NCBI GenBank assembly: GCA_946894095.1
Contig: OX335659.1
Location: 2,797,501 to 2,861,500, forward strand
Source of the DNA: Incurvaria masculella
Taxonomy: Eukaryota; Arthropoda; Insecta; Lepidoptera; Incurvariidae
Direction: 5' to 3'
DNA: 64,000 nt
This document shows, in pieces, positions 1 to 10,685 of this stretch. Position 1 is the first letter of the stretch. Every line of letters begins with the position of its first letter. The notes beneath the pieces were generated by a model. The model searched no databases and was not told where the DNA came from. It saw only the letters and a program-made list of their open reading frames with translations. Made by a program: the position numbers and the translations under genes.

Positions 1-1502
1 ATCTTTGGCGGGCACGAACCGATCACTGGCCGAATCGAACACAAAATAGTAGATGAAACAGGTCATTGCTTCTATAGGCCCGTTAAGTTTAAAGATAGCA
101 GCACAGAAAACAAGATTATACATTAGGATGACGCATGAGAAATATTAGAAAATCAAGTTTTTCTAATTAGCATAACTATCTACCTGATTGGATTATGAGC
201 AGCTTCATGATCCGTATAAACCAGAGCTGGCGAGTCTACTAATGTAGCCGCACAAAAAACAATACTATATTTAACTCATTGCGTTACACCATAGTGCTTG
301 AACCGAGACATTCATACAGTCCTACATTTATTATGTATACACATATTATTAGGAGAAGTAGGTAGTTGAACTTGGTGCTTGCCTTGTCACAGGGGCATTA
401 ATAACTTCCTAATTTACGGCATAACTTTTGCTTAGATTGGCGGCATGAAAGAAAACGGATGTGCTTTTTGTTGAAAGGTCCATCTTGCGAAGTGAAGGAA
501 TTGCGGTTTACCATTTAGCCAAGCGTTTGTGTTGAGTGGCACGGCCGAACTGGCACCAGGCCCACCATTGTGTTTGTGAGGTTTGTTTCCGCGTGTGCAC
601 AGATTCGACATGACGCGTAATAACGCGATGTTTATTGCGGTGAGAAAAAATCGATACGTGAACTAGAATTTACGCAAACATCGTTAGCACTGCACGTCAG
701 CCATTTTACTGTTTGCTTGCTTGACATTTGACATTGACGCGCGGAGCAGCGGTGTGGCAAGTACGAGATATGAATTTCCCTTTAAAATATACCCAGAATA
801 ACTTTTCGGGACTGTCGCCGTCGCCTATTTAGGTTAACACCGTGTGTTATAAGCGACAATTCCAATAAGGGGCCTAGATGATGAGGCGCCGACATTTCTA
901 TAGCCTATCTCAAAACGTTCTGTAAACCATAATACTTTACAAATTTAACTTAAAAGTAACCGATACAAACCATAAATTCAAAATTAAATTCTACCGGAAT
1001 AAAAAAATGTGCATGAAATTCATCTGACAGACAAATAAGTATGAAATTATGGATTAGGAGAATAAGAGATTTTTTTTTAATCCTCTGAAATCAATCCTCT
1101 AGGATTAAGAGAAAGAAATTACCGAAGCAACATCCTGCATATGTTCTACTTTGTTATAAACATAATGAAGTCTAAAAACAATGGTAATTTTATTTATAGT
1201 ATGAATGTCCATATTTTCGCAGACGACTGAGACGCCCTTATATTGGGATTTTAACAAAAACGCGTGGTGGCAACATCGGTGCGCTACAAAATGCTACCGA
1301 TAGAGGGCGTCGAATTTGCGTTGTTTCCCGCGACTATTTGCGCGCGCAGAATAGTTTGTTCAAAAAGTTGGAATGTTTGTGCCTATTGCAGGTAGGTTAC
1401 ACGTGGTCATACTGGAAATAAACTGAATACCCGAGTCCCTTTCACTCCTAGGTCATATTTCCGTTGTAACGACTAGGAATAAAAATGCCTCAAAAGTGTC
1501 AC
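1..1502. other. No gene recognised
   Basis: AT-rich sequence with only short reading frames on both strands. I see no splice-bounded coding segment, tRNA or clear repeat. Confidence 0.5.
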
Positions 1503-1701
1503 CTGGGGACGCTGGGGAGTGTCTTCGTTGGTCGAGCTGCGAACGGTTTCGCTGTACTGTTTGATTGTGTGGTGCGCGACGCAACCGGATTTCCGGGGAG
1601 GGGTCGCGGGCGCCCCCCTCGTCCTCCGCGCTGGCGATGAGGCTCGCGATGAAGCCCGCTCCGCGCAGCTCCGCTGGCTGCATCTTGCTTGTGTACCACA
1701 T
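1503..1701 (-). CDS. Candidate 5' coding exon, unknown gene
   Basis: A GC-rich island on the - strand carries an ATG at 1701 and a second ATG at 1683 with purines at -3. The frame stays open for 66 codons to a good donor (G|GTGACA, exon end at 1503). The peptide starts MWYTSKMQPAELRGAGFIAS and becomes rich in Arg, Gln and Ser. I do not recognise the protein. The composition contrasts sharply with its AT-rich surroundings, which favours a real first exon of a gene running off the left edge. However, no downstream exon is visible in 1-1500, and the other frames of this island are also open, so it may only be a GC-rich promoter or untranslated segment. Confidence 0.3.
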
Positions 1702-1858
1702 GAACCTAAAACGTGGCTCCCGTTACCGGTGTGATTGATTGAAATGCGTGTTCGAAAATGTGCACGGGTTCCTGCGTGCATTGCGCGAACAAAGCGAGCT
1801 CGCGATCGAGAATTTTGTAAAAAGGACCTGACCTTGGAACGAACGAGAGAAGTCCTCA

Positions 1859-1905
1859 CACGAGTAGCTGTTTCTCTGGAAAGAAACATTGTACAGCTAC
1901 TCGTG
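1859..1905. repeat. Hairpin
   Basis: The arms CACGAGTAGCTG (1859-1870) and CAGCTACTCGTG (1894-1905) are perfect inverted copies. An inner TTTCT/AGAAA pair extends the stem. It lies just upstream of the candidate exon on the - strand. Confidence 0.6.
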
Positions 1906-2660
1906 AGAAACCTTGTTACCCTGGTTCTATGCAGTAAAAATAAATCGATCCATCAAAAGAACCTGATACATCAGAAAAATAATCACATGAACAATGAAAA
2001 ACGGGTTTTATTCTTGGGTTATAACTAGAAGCCATTTCAAGGGTTGGACACCTGTATATCTATAAAAATTTTGTTCTACATTTTACATATAATAACTAAA
2101 TCATACTTTATTCATGGCCTCTTTGATGATGGATTTTTACAATGATATTGTATGAATACATTTATCAAACACAGTATGTAAGTGTTTATTTAATTTCCAC
2201 TTCAGCAATGTATTTATTATATATTCTTTGGCAATGGTATGCTCTCCACTACTGATAGCAAACTCGAATAGAGATGGGACATCATAACACTATGGATTAC
2301 TGTTTTTTATCGCATGCACTCTTCATGCGACTCATTTGTTCGGAATCTAGTTAAATATAGTTTTTGCCTTACAAATCATTACAAATAATCGATGTGTCTT
2401 GCCTAAAACCTGCAGTTTCATATTTTCGGGCAAAATATATGTACAAATTACAGATATAGTTTTCTATTACATTGCAATGGCGAGCATGAGTGGAAACGTG
2501 ATCGGCCAATATCTGCATCTTTCAGGTATAATAAAAACATTGGAGAGTTTGATAAAACACCTGAAATTGCTACTTTGAAAGGAAATATCTCGTGAATTAT
2601 ACGACCATATAAAAAGTGTCGTATTATTGCGTTTACAATACCTATTCAATCGATGCCACT
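1906..2660. other. No gene recognised
   Basis: AT-rich, with no supported coding segment or named repeat. Confidence 0.4.
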
Positions 2661-2667
2661 TTTAACC

Positions 2668-2890
2668 TGTGCATGTCGTTAGAGGCGACTACGGAATTTG
2701 TCGTTTGTAGTTCTGACTCCACGTAAAACAGTAGGTCCCCTCCCTACTACGCCCGGGATGTACCACGCATTGAATGAACTATGAACCACGCCGCGACGCG
2801 ACGGTCGAAGCTGTTTCCATACAGTTCAATGTAGCCGTGCATGGCATCTAGATCCCATGACGAGTGTTGGGTTATTATCACGACCAAGAA
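2668..2890 (+). repeat. SINE body fragment
   Basis: A decayed copy of the shared SINE body (compare 37475-37886). The GTAGGTCCCC, CAGTTCAATGTAGCCGTGC and GGCATGGCA-like blocks appear in order, with small deletions. Confidence 0.6.
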
Positions 2891-3004
2891 CGTTTTATCA
2901 TTTCATTTCATTTCGTGATTCATCCATGCCAAGATACATTAAAAAAAGCGCTTGCGTTAGTAGATAACATACATTTTGTGCAGCTCGAGGTTTATGAGTT
3001 GAAA

Positions 3005-3110
3005 TCCTCGCCCTAATCACGCACGATCTTCTTTCTTTTTCTTAATTGGATAAGGGCATTTCGTTATGAATGCGAACTGTTCCATGGTTCGTAAACATAG
3101 ATAAAAAGGA
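3005..3110 (+). repeat. SINE fragment (5' body)
   Basis: Matches the TTTCTTTTTC..GGATAAG..CATTTCGTTA..GAATGCGA block that follows the tRNA-like head in complete SINE copies. Confidence 0.5.
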
Positions 3111-3401
3111 AGGAGATATAGCTTTGAGCGCGTTGACTATAAAACCTGCTGTCTCCAATTTTCAAAAACTACCAATCCAACTTAAACGTACATGCCACAT
3201 GCAAACATAGTCGCAGACGTATTGGAGGGTTTGTGTGTTTGGGAAATGACTTGACGAACGCTATTTTATAGCACATGCGCGCGCGGTGGCGATGTTTCGA
3301 CTGTGTGGCATAAGACGTGCCGCCGGATTCCCATACCATATGGTCTCATATAATATGGTCATTTTGAACATATAGCGGAGCCGCGTTATCGGCCGCATGC
3401 T

Positions 3402-3680
3402 ACTTCTCCTTCCTTTCTCTACAGTGTTCGTAACCCATGCAAAACTGTAGGTCCCCTTCCCCTACTAGGTGGTAGAGTAAGTCCGCCCGGGTTGGCACCA
3501 CCGCTTTGGACAAAAATATGGTTGAAGCGGCAATGAAAAATCTTCGGTGTTTGCCATCCGGTTCAGTGCAGCCTGGGGTTCTGGCATGGCACATATTTCC
3601 TTCAGGAATGTGGTGTCTTGGGCTTATATCATGACGGCAGTTGTGTGGTTTTAGCCATCCATGTCAGGTTCCATAAAATA
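3402..3680 (+). repeat. SINE body, truncated
   Basis: Runs from the GTAACCCATG/GTAGGTCCCCTTCCCC block through GCCCGGGTTGG, the GAAGCGGCAATGAAAAAT block and GCCATCCATGTCAGG to a short A-rich end. The tRNA-like head is missing. Confidence 0.75.
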
Positions 3681-4259
3681 CCGCTGGTTCCAAATGTTCG
3701 ATTCTCGAGAATCACAAACGGCACCCGCGCTGATGGTTATTTTATTTAAATTGAGTGAATAAGGGCATGACGCTGTGTCCTCACCTGTATAACACGTAGT
3801 ACAGATCCGCCTTCGACACTATCCAGCGCAGGAGGTTCCAGCCAGCGGCCCGCGTCGATTTGGTGGCTGCCAGCGACTCCCCGCTAGGCATTTTACGCCT
3901 CCAACATTTGGGCGCTCATCGCTTGAGGCTCGAAATCTCATAGGTTTTTCGAAGTTCGGTCTTACATATTTGGAAGTTTATAAACATTCACGCATTATTC
4001 AGTTATGTTAATGTTCATCCTTTACGTTCATCCCATCCGAAACGTAATGATTGAAATTTTTTCCATTTTAGTTAGGTATTTTGCGTATCCTATTTACATA
4101 TTTCTGTTTATATATTGTGTGTACGTGGGGCACTTGGGATGAAAGAAAAAAAAAATCAATAATAACAGAGTCGTGAGATTATGAAAAAAATATTTATGAA
4201 GATTTTATAACAATATTTATAAACACCAATCGATCACTGTTTTTATAATGTTCAGAGGA
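3681..4259. other. No gene recognised
   Basis: AT-rich. No coding exon or named repeat is recognised. Confidence 0.35.
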
Positions 4260-4595
4260 CGGCTCTATCGCCCGTAGTGTCGTGTCTGTCAATGATACTC
4301 GCTCATAGAGCTCTTCGGTCGTTGCGAAAGCTTTCGTCTTTCGTCAGAGTCATTGTCTGACGGTCTTGCGTATCGAGGCGTGTGATAATGTTTTTTTTTT
4401 AATTATCAAGGGAGCTCGAGGCGGCTGCGCGCGGTCGGTTACCACGTGCGCGCGCGCAAGACTGGTGTTGCCGCCGCTCCGCGGGCGTTGCCATACCATA
4501 CACCGTTCAACCGATTTGTTCTTGAGGACTTTTCGCGAATGCAGGGTTGTGAACATGGTAAATTAATTCTCCGGGTGAACCGGCAAGGGAGTGGT

Positions 4596-4730
4596 TTAAG
4601 AGCATCCTTATACCTAAACATTTTGGACCAATTTTTGCGATTAAAACGAGATAGCGAGAGTCCGACGTCGAGAGCAGCTCGAAATAATTCTTTCTAAATG
4701 TGACCAACCCGCATAACGCGTGAAACTGGT
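4596..4730 (+). repeat. Dispersed repeat, partner at 53795-53930
   Basis: The segment running from TTTAAGAGCATCCTTAT to CAACCCGCATAACGCGTGA recurs in opposite orientation at 53795-53930 with moderate divergence. A GC-rich stretch lies next to both copies. I cannot assign a transposon class. Confidence 0.6.
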
Positions 4731-5098
4731 GTTTGTATTGTTTCGTTAAAGAAATTGGGAAAAGTTAAACATGTTCTTCGCTGAATGGGTAGATAATGTT
4801 AAGATCTTTGAAAGAAATATTAGTTAATACCAATATAAGCCGCATACTTGAAAAATAATATATTTGAGACCTGACTAGTTACTTTGGCAGAACTGTTCGC
4901 ATACTCAAAATAACCTTATTTATAGCAAATCTTCCCCATTTCTCTGGCTTTCTTTATTTCGTTTGTCCGGTTATCTGCAAATGTCTATTCTTTTTTCCGA
5001 AATGTCAATGTTATCTCTGCTGGCTTGATGACTTCTTTCGAAGTTATAAATAATCAGCATCGGTAACTTGGGTGTTTGGTAATAGAGATTAAGAAACA

Positions 5099-5300
5099 CT
5101 TGGAGCGGTCTTGTTCTGGATGGGTGACCGACCGTCGAAGGGACTGTGTTTTACTATCGCGTTCATTAATGCAATGATATTTGTCCATATTTTCCATCTA
5201 ATTCATTGTAGCCTCGCAATACAAGGATGCACATGCTTCTAATGGAAAGGTTCTGGCATGGCACCTGATTTCTTCGGCAGTTCTAATATCATGATGTCAT
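5099..5300 (+). repeat. 5S-headed SINE relic
   Basis: The GGTCTTGTTCTGGATGGGTG block resembles the 5S rRNA C-box region of the 5S-headed SINEs at 8529 and 39203. It is followed by decayed shared body (TTCATTGTAGCC, GGCATGGCACC, ATATCATGA). Same orientation throughout. Confidence 0.55.
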
Positions 5301-5760
5301 AGTGCGTAATTTAAACAAGCTCGATAGCTCAGCCGGTCCTTTGTTCAGCACAGCCACCCATACCGGTTTTTCATAAAAAAAAGCCAGCCATGTCTGTTCC
5401 ATAAAACATCCATATACGCAGCATTATTTCTCGTCGAAAAGCCCGCAGGTCTACTAATTAAATTCTCAAGTTTCGGTGACTCACAGGCGCGAATCTCATG
5501 AGTAGACCCGCACGCTTTCAGCCTTGCGGGTTTATTCATATTTTGCGTAAAATACGGCAAAAGTCTTACGAACGGCAACACTAGCCGTCTAGCGGCAAGT
5601 TTGCCGCGTCGTCGTCGCATCTCGCCGCACTGCGCCTGCGCGCCGAGTCCGTACGCTCCTGGCAAGGCCGCCACTCCTACTCCTACGGCGAACTAACCTT
5701 GAACTAATCCTCGCCCGGTGCGCCGTTGACGTGTTTGACGGCTATTAAAAGCAAATACAG
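5301..5760. other. No gene assigned; GC-rich patch
   Basis: Contains a GC-rich patch (about 5580-5700) with a 109-codon open frame on the - strand that resembles no protein I know and lacks splice or codon support. A GCAGGTCTACT / AGTAGACCCGC inverted pair brackets 5450-5520. Confidence 0.35.
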
Positions 5761-5804
5761 CCTATCTGGACGAGTGCACGCCCAAAGGAGAGGTTGGAGG
5801 AATT

Positions 5805-5848
5805 AATATATCGAGAGCAATGGAGAGCTCTATTGCTCTCGATATATT
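5805..5848. repeat. Perfect 17-bp-arm palindrome
   Basis: AATATATCGAGAGCAAT (5805-5821) is repeated inverted at 5832-5848 around a 10-nt spacer that contains AGAGCTCT. Confidence 0.8.
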
Positions 5849-5858
5849 GCAAGATGGG

Positions 5859-6000
5859 CTACAAAATAGATGAAATGAAAATGAAATGAAAAAATACTTT
5901 ATTTGCAGCCATACGGTACAAAAAGGCGGAAATTAATGCCATAAGGAATTCTCTACCATTCAACCTTAGAGATGTAGGAGAGGTGCAGTGAGGCGGGCAA
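5859..6000 (-). mobile_element. LINE 3' end
   Basis: Read on the - strand: GGCATTAATTTCCGCCTTTT, then a GCAAATAAAG polyadenylation signal and an imperfect CATTT-rich tail. This block is a common 3' end of lepidopteran LINEs (from memory). 5'-truncated. Confidence 0.6.
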
Positions 6001-6420
6001 AAAAATAAACGTAAAACCTAACCTAACCTAAAAATAAGGATTTATATATTAAAATAAATTACATACAAATATGTCATACACTTAAACATATTAATAGATA
6101 TAAGATACAAATACACAAATATTATTTTAAACATACGAACAGATTTGACAGGTGTGAAAAAAATACTCTTGATTTTTGAGAACAATGTGACAAGAAACTA
6201 TCAGGAAGTAAGGAAATGACATTTAAGACATTTAATATATGTTGGTATGTAACTGCTAATGAATATACTGTTCATCTGTACATACTGATACCTATTCATT
6301 ATGCAAAAATAACCAGTCGGTTTGATAATTTAATACTTAAAAATACCTTAAATTATATCTCAAAATCGCCTATGACGAAACGCAACCAAAGATTTGTTCA
6401 ATTTTGTAGTTGCTTATTGA

Positions 6421-6854
6421 GCGGCTCGTAGCCTAGTGGCGCGGGGACTGGCCTAGCGTACCAGAGGCCTGGGTTCAATACCGACATGCACCACTGTCTT
6501 TCTCTTTCCGAGTTCGATAAGTGCATTTGCGAGCTGCTCCATGGTTCGGAATCCATGTAATACTGTAGGTCCCCTTCCCCTACTAGGTGGTAGGGGGTCC
6601 CCTTCCCCTACTAGGTGGTAGGGTTTAAGCCCGCCCGGGTTGGTACCATCGCATTGGATGAAAAGATGGTCGAAGCGGCAATGAAAAATTGATATCCGTG
6701 TTTTCCATCCAGTTCAATGTAGCCGTGCTCATAAAGGAAAGGTCCTGGCATGGCACCAAATTCCTTCGGGAATGTGGTGTATTGGGCTAATATCATAACG
6801 GTAGTTGTGTGGTATTAGCCATCCAAGTCAGGTCACATAAAAAAAAAAAAAAAC
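6421..6854 (+). mobile_element. Full-length SINE with tRNA-like head
   Basis: The head carries a perfect A box (TAGCCTAGTGG, 6429-6439) and a B-box-like GGTTCAATACC (6472-6482). A roughly 340-bp body and an A-rich tail follow. This copy has an internal tandem duplication of about 29 bp around GGTCCCCTTCCCCTACTAGG (6566-6623). Other full copies start at 29367 and 37475. Such SINEs are transcribed by RNA polymerase III from the internal boxes and mobilised by LINE enzymes. Confidence 0.85.
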
Positions 6855-6894
6855 TTCGTTATTTGCAGCCATTTAGCTTGTAAAAATTTTTTTT

Positions 6895-7075
6895 GGTTAA
6901 GATAACTACCTTTTCAGGCGCCTTATCTAGGTAACGCGGCCACTTGGCGCAGGCAGACCGACACGTTTAGCTTCAGAGGGTTGGTCTTTATCCTGTAAAC
7001 GTTAGCCAACAAAAAAAGATAAAAGCCATTTACGTTATCGTTACCATTTTTGTCGCGATCTCCTAGTCTACAGTG
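6895..7075 (-). mobile_element. Half of a GGTCGCGACA TIR element
   Basis: Inverted partial copy of the element at 7622-8190: GGCGCAGGCAGACCGACA, GAGGGTTGGTC, then CCATTTACGTTATCG and TTTTTGTCGCGA. Confidence 0.7.
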
Positions 7076-7204
7076 TAGCCGTGTTAGAAACAGGGGACGG
7101 TTTTGGCATGGCATTTAATTCCTTCGGGAATGTGGTGAATTGGGCTAATACCACGACCACTTACCACGTATTAGCCATCCATGTCAGGTTCCATAAAAAA
7201 AAAC
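7076..7204 (+). repeat. SINE body 3' fragment
   Basis: GTAGCCGTG..GGCATGGCA..TTCCTTCGGGAATGTGGTG..GCCATCCATGTCAGG with a short A tail. Wedged inside other elements. Confidence 0.7.
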
Positions 7205-7369
7205 CGCACATATGTTATGCACATTTCTTCATACATACTCTACGATTACATGTGCTATCTGCCAGATAAATGTTAAAAGGAAAATGTCAGGACTTTTTTT
7301 TATTTTCCTTGAGGCGAACCTTATTGAATCTACGCTTGATGTTCTATCTAGGGATCGTATACGTGATTT

Positions 7370-7615
7370 TTATGATGTTTTTATTTTATCGTTGAGTAAT
7401 TCACCTCCAAAGTTATTGTATAAAACGCGAGAAAAATTCGAACTTTCGGACCTTATAACTTGGAAACCAAACACATTTTACAATGCCAACGGTCATGAGA
7501 CATCTAGTTCGATGAAATAAAGCAATTTTGAGCAAATGTTGGATCTTTGACAAGAAATATGGGCGTGATATTCTTTCCACTTTTGTATGGAGAGTTGAGC
7601 GGGAAGGCCTCCTCT
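7370..7615 (-). mobile_element. TTAA-type MITE, truncated
   Basis: Reverse-orientation fragment of the family at 48957-49520: TAAAACGCGAG, CTTATAACTTGG, CAAACACATTTTACAATG and CAAGAAATATGGGCG, ending near GAGCGGGAAGGCC. Confidence 0.7.
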
Positions 7616-7621
7616 GTCAGA

Positions 7622-8190
7622 CTAGGAGGTCGCGACAAAAATGGTAACGATAACGTAAATGGCTGAATCTGGGTTCACGGGATAAAGTACAACCATCTGA
7701 AGCTAAATGTGTCAGTCTGCCTGTTCCAAGTGGTTGCGTTACTTATATAAGGCGCCTGAAAAAGTAGTTATGGTGACAAAAAATACATATGATAAGGTAA
7801 ATGGATGCAAATGACGAAGTATGAAAGTATCAATACATAGTACATACTTGCCTAGCAATACAAAAACTGAACAAATCTTTGGTTGAATTTATTAGTTATA
7901 TGCGATTTAGGTTACAGATATAACTTTAGGTATATTTAAGTATTTAATTAAGCATCCGTCTGGTTATTGTTGTATAATTAATAGGTATCAATGTTTTCAG
8001 AAAATCAGTATATTCATCAGAAGGTACATACCAGCATCTATTTTATATAGCCAATCTAGAAAACGCAACCACTTGGCGCAGGCAGACCGACATGTCTAGC
8101 ATCAGAGGGTTGGTCTCTAACATGTGAACCCAGATTCAGCCATTTACCATTTATCGTGACCAAAAATGTCGTGACCTCCCGGAATATGTG
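7622..8190 (+). mobile_element. MITE with long GGTCGCGACA TIRs
   Basis: Left end GGAGGTCGCGACAAAAATGG; the right end is its inverted copy near 8150-8190. The arms reach about 140 bp and include GGCGCAGGCAGACCGACA and its complement. No coding sequence, so non-autonomous. Related copies at 16762-17488 and 6895-7075. Confidence 0.8.
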
Positions 8191-8393
8191 GGAAAATTGT
8201 TTGCTGCTCCCGTCCTAGGCCGACGAAACTTCCACATCCTTCCACTCTAAAAATCTATGTTGTCATTGCTTTCGCTCTATATGTCATCTTTCTGTACCTT
8301 ATTATGGTTGAACTGAAAATCTTGGATTTGGATAAGCTTGGGTTGTCTTCGTGTAGTGTGTCTTATCTCATTTTGCTCGCTCCGATCTGAGGC

Positions 8394-8945
8394 TGAGGCT
8401 GAGATAAATAGTCATAACAGAAACTAAGACTAACGGAAAGTAGAACTTTGTGACGTCATTTTGACACATTTTGTATGGACGCAATCTCAAAGTAATGCAA
8501 ATTGAAGTCACAAAGTACTACTTTTCGTTTTTTTTTATGTGACTGGACATGGATGGCTAATACCACACCTTCTGTCATGGTATTAGCCCAACACACCACA
8601 TGGGAACTAGGTGCCATGCCAGGACCTTCCTTATATTGCACGGCTACATTGAACTGGATGGAAAACACGGACAATTTTCATTGCCGCTTCGACCATCGTT
8701 CATCCAATGCGATGGTACCAACCCGGGCGGGATAAACCCTACCACCTAGTAAGTAAGGAAGGGGACCTACAGTTTAACGTGGAATCCGAACCACAGCCAG
8801 CCTCTCTCAACGGTCGAATGGTCACCCATCCAAGACCAGACCGGACCCAGCGTTGCTTAACTTCGGAGAGCGATCGCCGAAGTGACGCGCCACTGGGCCA
8901 TTGAGGCTGACATTTAGTTTCTGTTACGACTATTTATCTCAGTCT
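8394..8945 (+). mobile_element. CRE-type MITE split by a 5S-headed SINE
   Basis: Single-copy relative of the satellite at 26755-27718. The left arm (GCTGAGATAAATAGTC to AAGTACTACTTTTCG) ends at about 8528. The right arm resumes at about 8909 (TTAGTTTCTGTTACGAC..ATCTCAG). It carries one TGACGTCA at its left arm; the matching right-arm site has mutated. Confidence 0.8.
8529..8908 (-). mobile_element. SINE with 5S rRNA-derived head
   Basis: The T-run at about 8529 is the complement of the A tail. The head at the other end holds 5S-like internal-promoter blocks read on the - strand: CCGAAGTTAAGCAACG (GTTAAGCAACG at 8851-8861) and CTTGGATGGGTGACC (GGATGGGTGACC at 8820-8831). The body between them is the one used by the tRNA-headed SINEs. 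Inserted in a CRE-type MITE. Confidence 0.85.
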
Positions 8946-9630
8946 AGCGGCTGTTTTCACCACCTCCAGCTAAAAAATCCCAAAGCTATCTTTCGGTTAC
9001 ACAATGTCAATATGCAATGTAACCGTAAGTTAACTATTGGATTTCAGGTAACTGGAGATGGTGAAATCAGGGGTGGTTCTATTAACATAGATATAACTAA
9101 GTACCTTTACGTATCACTGACTAGGTTGCACTCTTGGTAGATGCATTATCGCCGTAATTTGGGACGGGTAATCAGTGCAAATTACTGGCAACATTGTAAA
9201 TTGTTTTACGTTGCAATGTGATCTAATTTGATACCATCGGCATCGGCCAGTAATTTACATATAGGTAGCTTGGAGTATGTTCACTAATTTGTTTGGCCTT
9301 AGTCGGGTTTTTAGAGTGCCGTACATGAAAAGGAGAAATAAAACGAATATACCGGAATGTTAACGGACTTTTGGTCTAAATGTTTACGAATGGGCATCAT
9401 TGGAGAAAAATAGGTGGATAACATTTCCTTCTATGACTTGAAACAAATTGGTCGTTTCTATACAGTTTTGTTGATGCCCAAAATGACAGAAGTACATTTT
9501 TATAAGACCTGCAACAAAATGTCACCCAGTTGTTTTGCAATAAATGTGCCAATCCATAACACCCCTCAGTCACTTCAATAACGTCAGCAAGAACTTCTAT
9601 GAACGTCAATATATTTTGAAGCGTTTAATA
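8946..9630. other. No gene recognised
   Basis: AT-rich, short open frames only. Confidence 0.4.
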
Positions 9631-9635
9631 ATCTT

Positions 9636-9930
9636 TTTTAGGGTTCCGTACCCAAAGGGTGCCAACGGAACCCTATTACTAAGCCTCCGCTGTCCGTCCG
9701 TCCGTCTGTCTGCCACAAGGCTGTATCTCATAAACCGTAATAGGTAGGCAGCTGAAATTTTCACAAAGTATGTATTAATTTGGCCGCTATAACAACAAAT
9801 TGGTAAAATTTCAAAATAATAAAAATGAAAGTGTGCCCCCATACAAAAAACGTTATTTTTGTGTTAAATCTTGTACGATGGTACGGAACCCTTCGTGTGC
9901 GAGTCCGACTCGCACTTGGCCGGTTTTTTT
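9636..9930 (+). mobile_element. CCGT-microsatellite dispersed element
   Basis: Opens with GGGTTCCGTACCCAAAGGGT, then a short CCGT run, CTGTATCTCATAAACCG, GGCAGCTGAAAT, TACGGAACCCTTCGTGTG, CGAGTCCGACTCGCA and GGCCGGTTTTTTT. Other copies at 18506, 20365(-), 51774, 55482 and 59140(-). No coding sequence. Class uncertain. Confidence 0.75.
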
Positions 9931-10054
9931 TATCACCACACCTGTGAATTTTCAAGGGTTACCCCATCCCCACCCTCACTGGTTTTTTGTGCTTGAAAGC
10001 TTTCTTTGAAAGCTAATCTATTAAACAATTAATGTTACGTTGGGTTAGGTATTG

Positions 10055-10150
10055 TTTGAAAAATATTACGGCTTTTCACGCGGCAGGAAGAGACATTCTC
10101 CGACATTTCGAGCTAATCATTCAGCCCGTTGTCAAGGAGGCACAAAAGGG
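10055..10150 (+). repeat. Dispersed repeat shared with 51210-51320
   Basis: TTTGAAAAATATTACGGCTT, CACGCGGCAGG and TTCTCCGACATTTCGAGCTA blocks recur near 51210-51320 in mixed orientation. Confidence 0.45.
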
Positions 10151-10187
10151 TTAGGTATTTTTTATTATTTCTTTATGGTTTTAAACA

Positions 10188-10348
10188 TGGATGGTTAAAA
10201 CCACATCTATTTACTGTCATATTAGCCTACAAAGCACGCGGGAACTAGGTACCGTGAGGACCTTCCTCATATTATTGGACGGCTACTAAGGAAAACACGG
10301 CCAATTTTCATTACCGCTTCGACTATCTTTATTCAATGCGATGACCAT
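10188..10348 (-). repeat. SINE body fragment
   Basis: Decayed inverted SINE body: ATGGATGG, GGGAACTAGGTACC, ACGGCTAC, AATTTTCATTACCGCTTCGA. Confidence 0.55.
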
Positions 10349-10414
10349 CGTGGCATCATATAAAAAGGGCTTTAACGAAATGATTTTTACACTAGGAAAA
10401 AAAAAGTTAACAAA

Positions 10415-10685
10415 AAAAATTACCGACTTCAAAGAAAAAGCACTAAAAAGTAAAAAATAATTTCCATTTTTGTAGCTACGATTTCTGTAATTTTTTGAGT
10501 CCGCGTCAGCCGGGCACGCGCTGCGCCAATCAAGAGAACCTAACTTACCTAACCTAACCTAACCTAACCTAACCTAACCTAACCTTGGCTAACACCGACT
10601 CAAAAAATAACGGAAATCGTAACTACAAAAATGTAAATAATTTTTTACTTTTTAGTGCTTTTTCTTTGAAGTCGGTTATTTTTTT
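10415..10685. repeat. Foldback with TTAGG-type core
   Basis: Arms of about 110 bp (CCGACTTCAAAGAAAAAGCA at the left, its complement near 10655-10675) flank a run of CCTAA units at about 10537-10584. CCTAA/TTAGG is the insect telomere repeat. Confidence 0.8.

Noticed and set aside
8820..8880. Possible 5S rRNA gene (inverted)
   Set aside because: Only the internal-promoter part matches; it is joined to a SINE body and the same junction recurs at 32160 and 39203.
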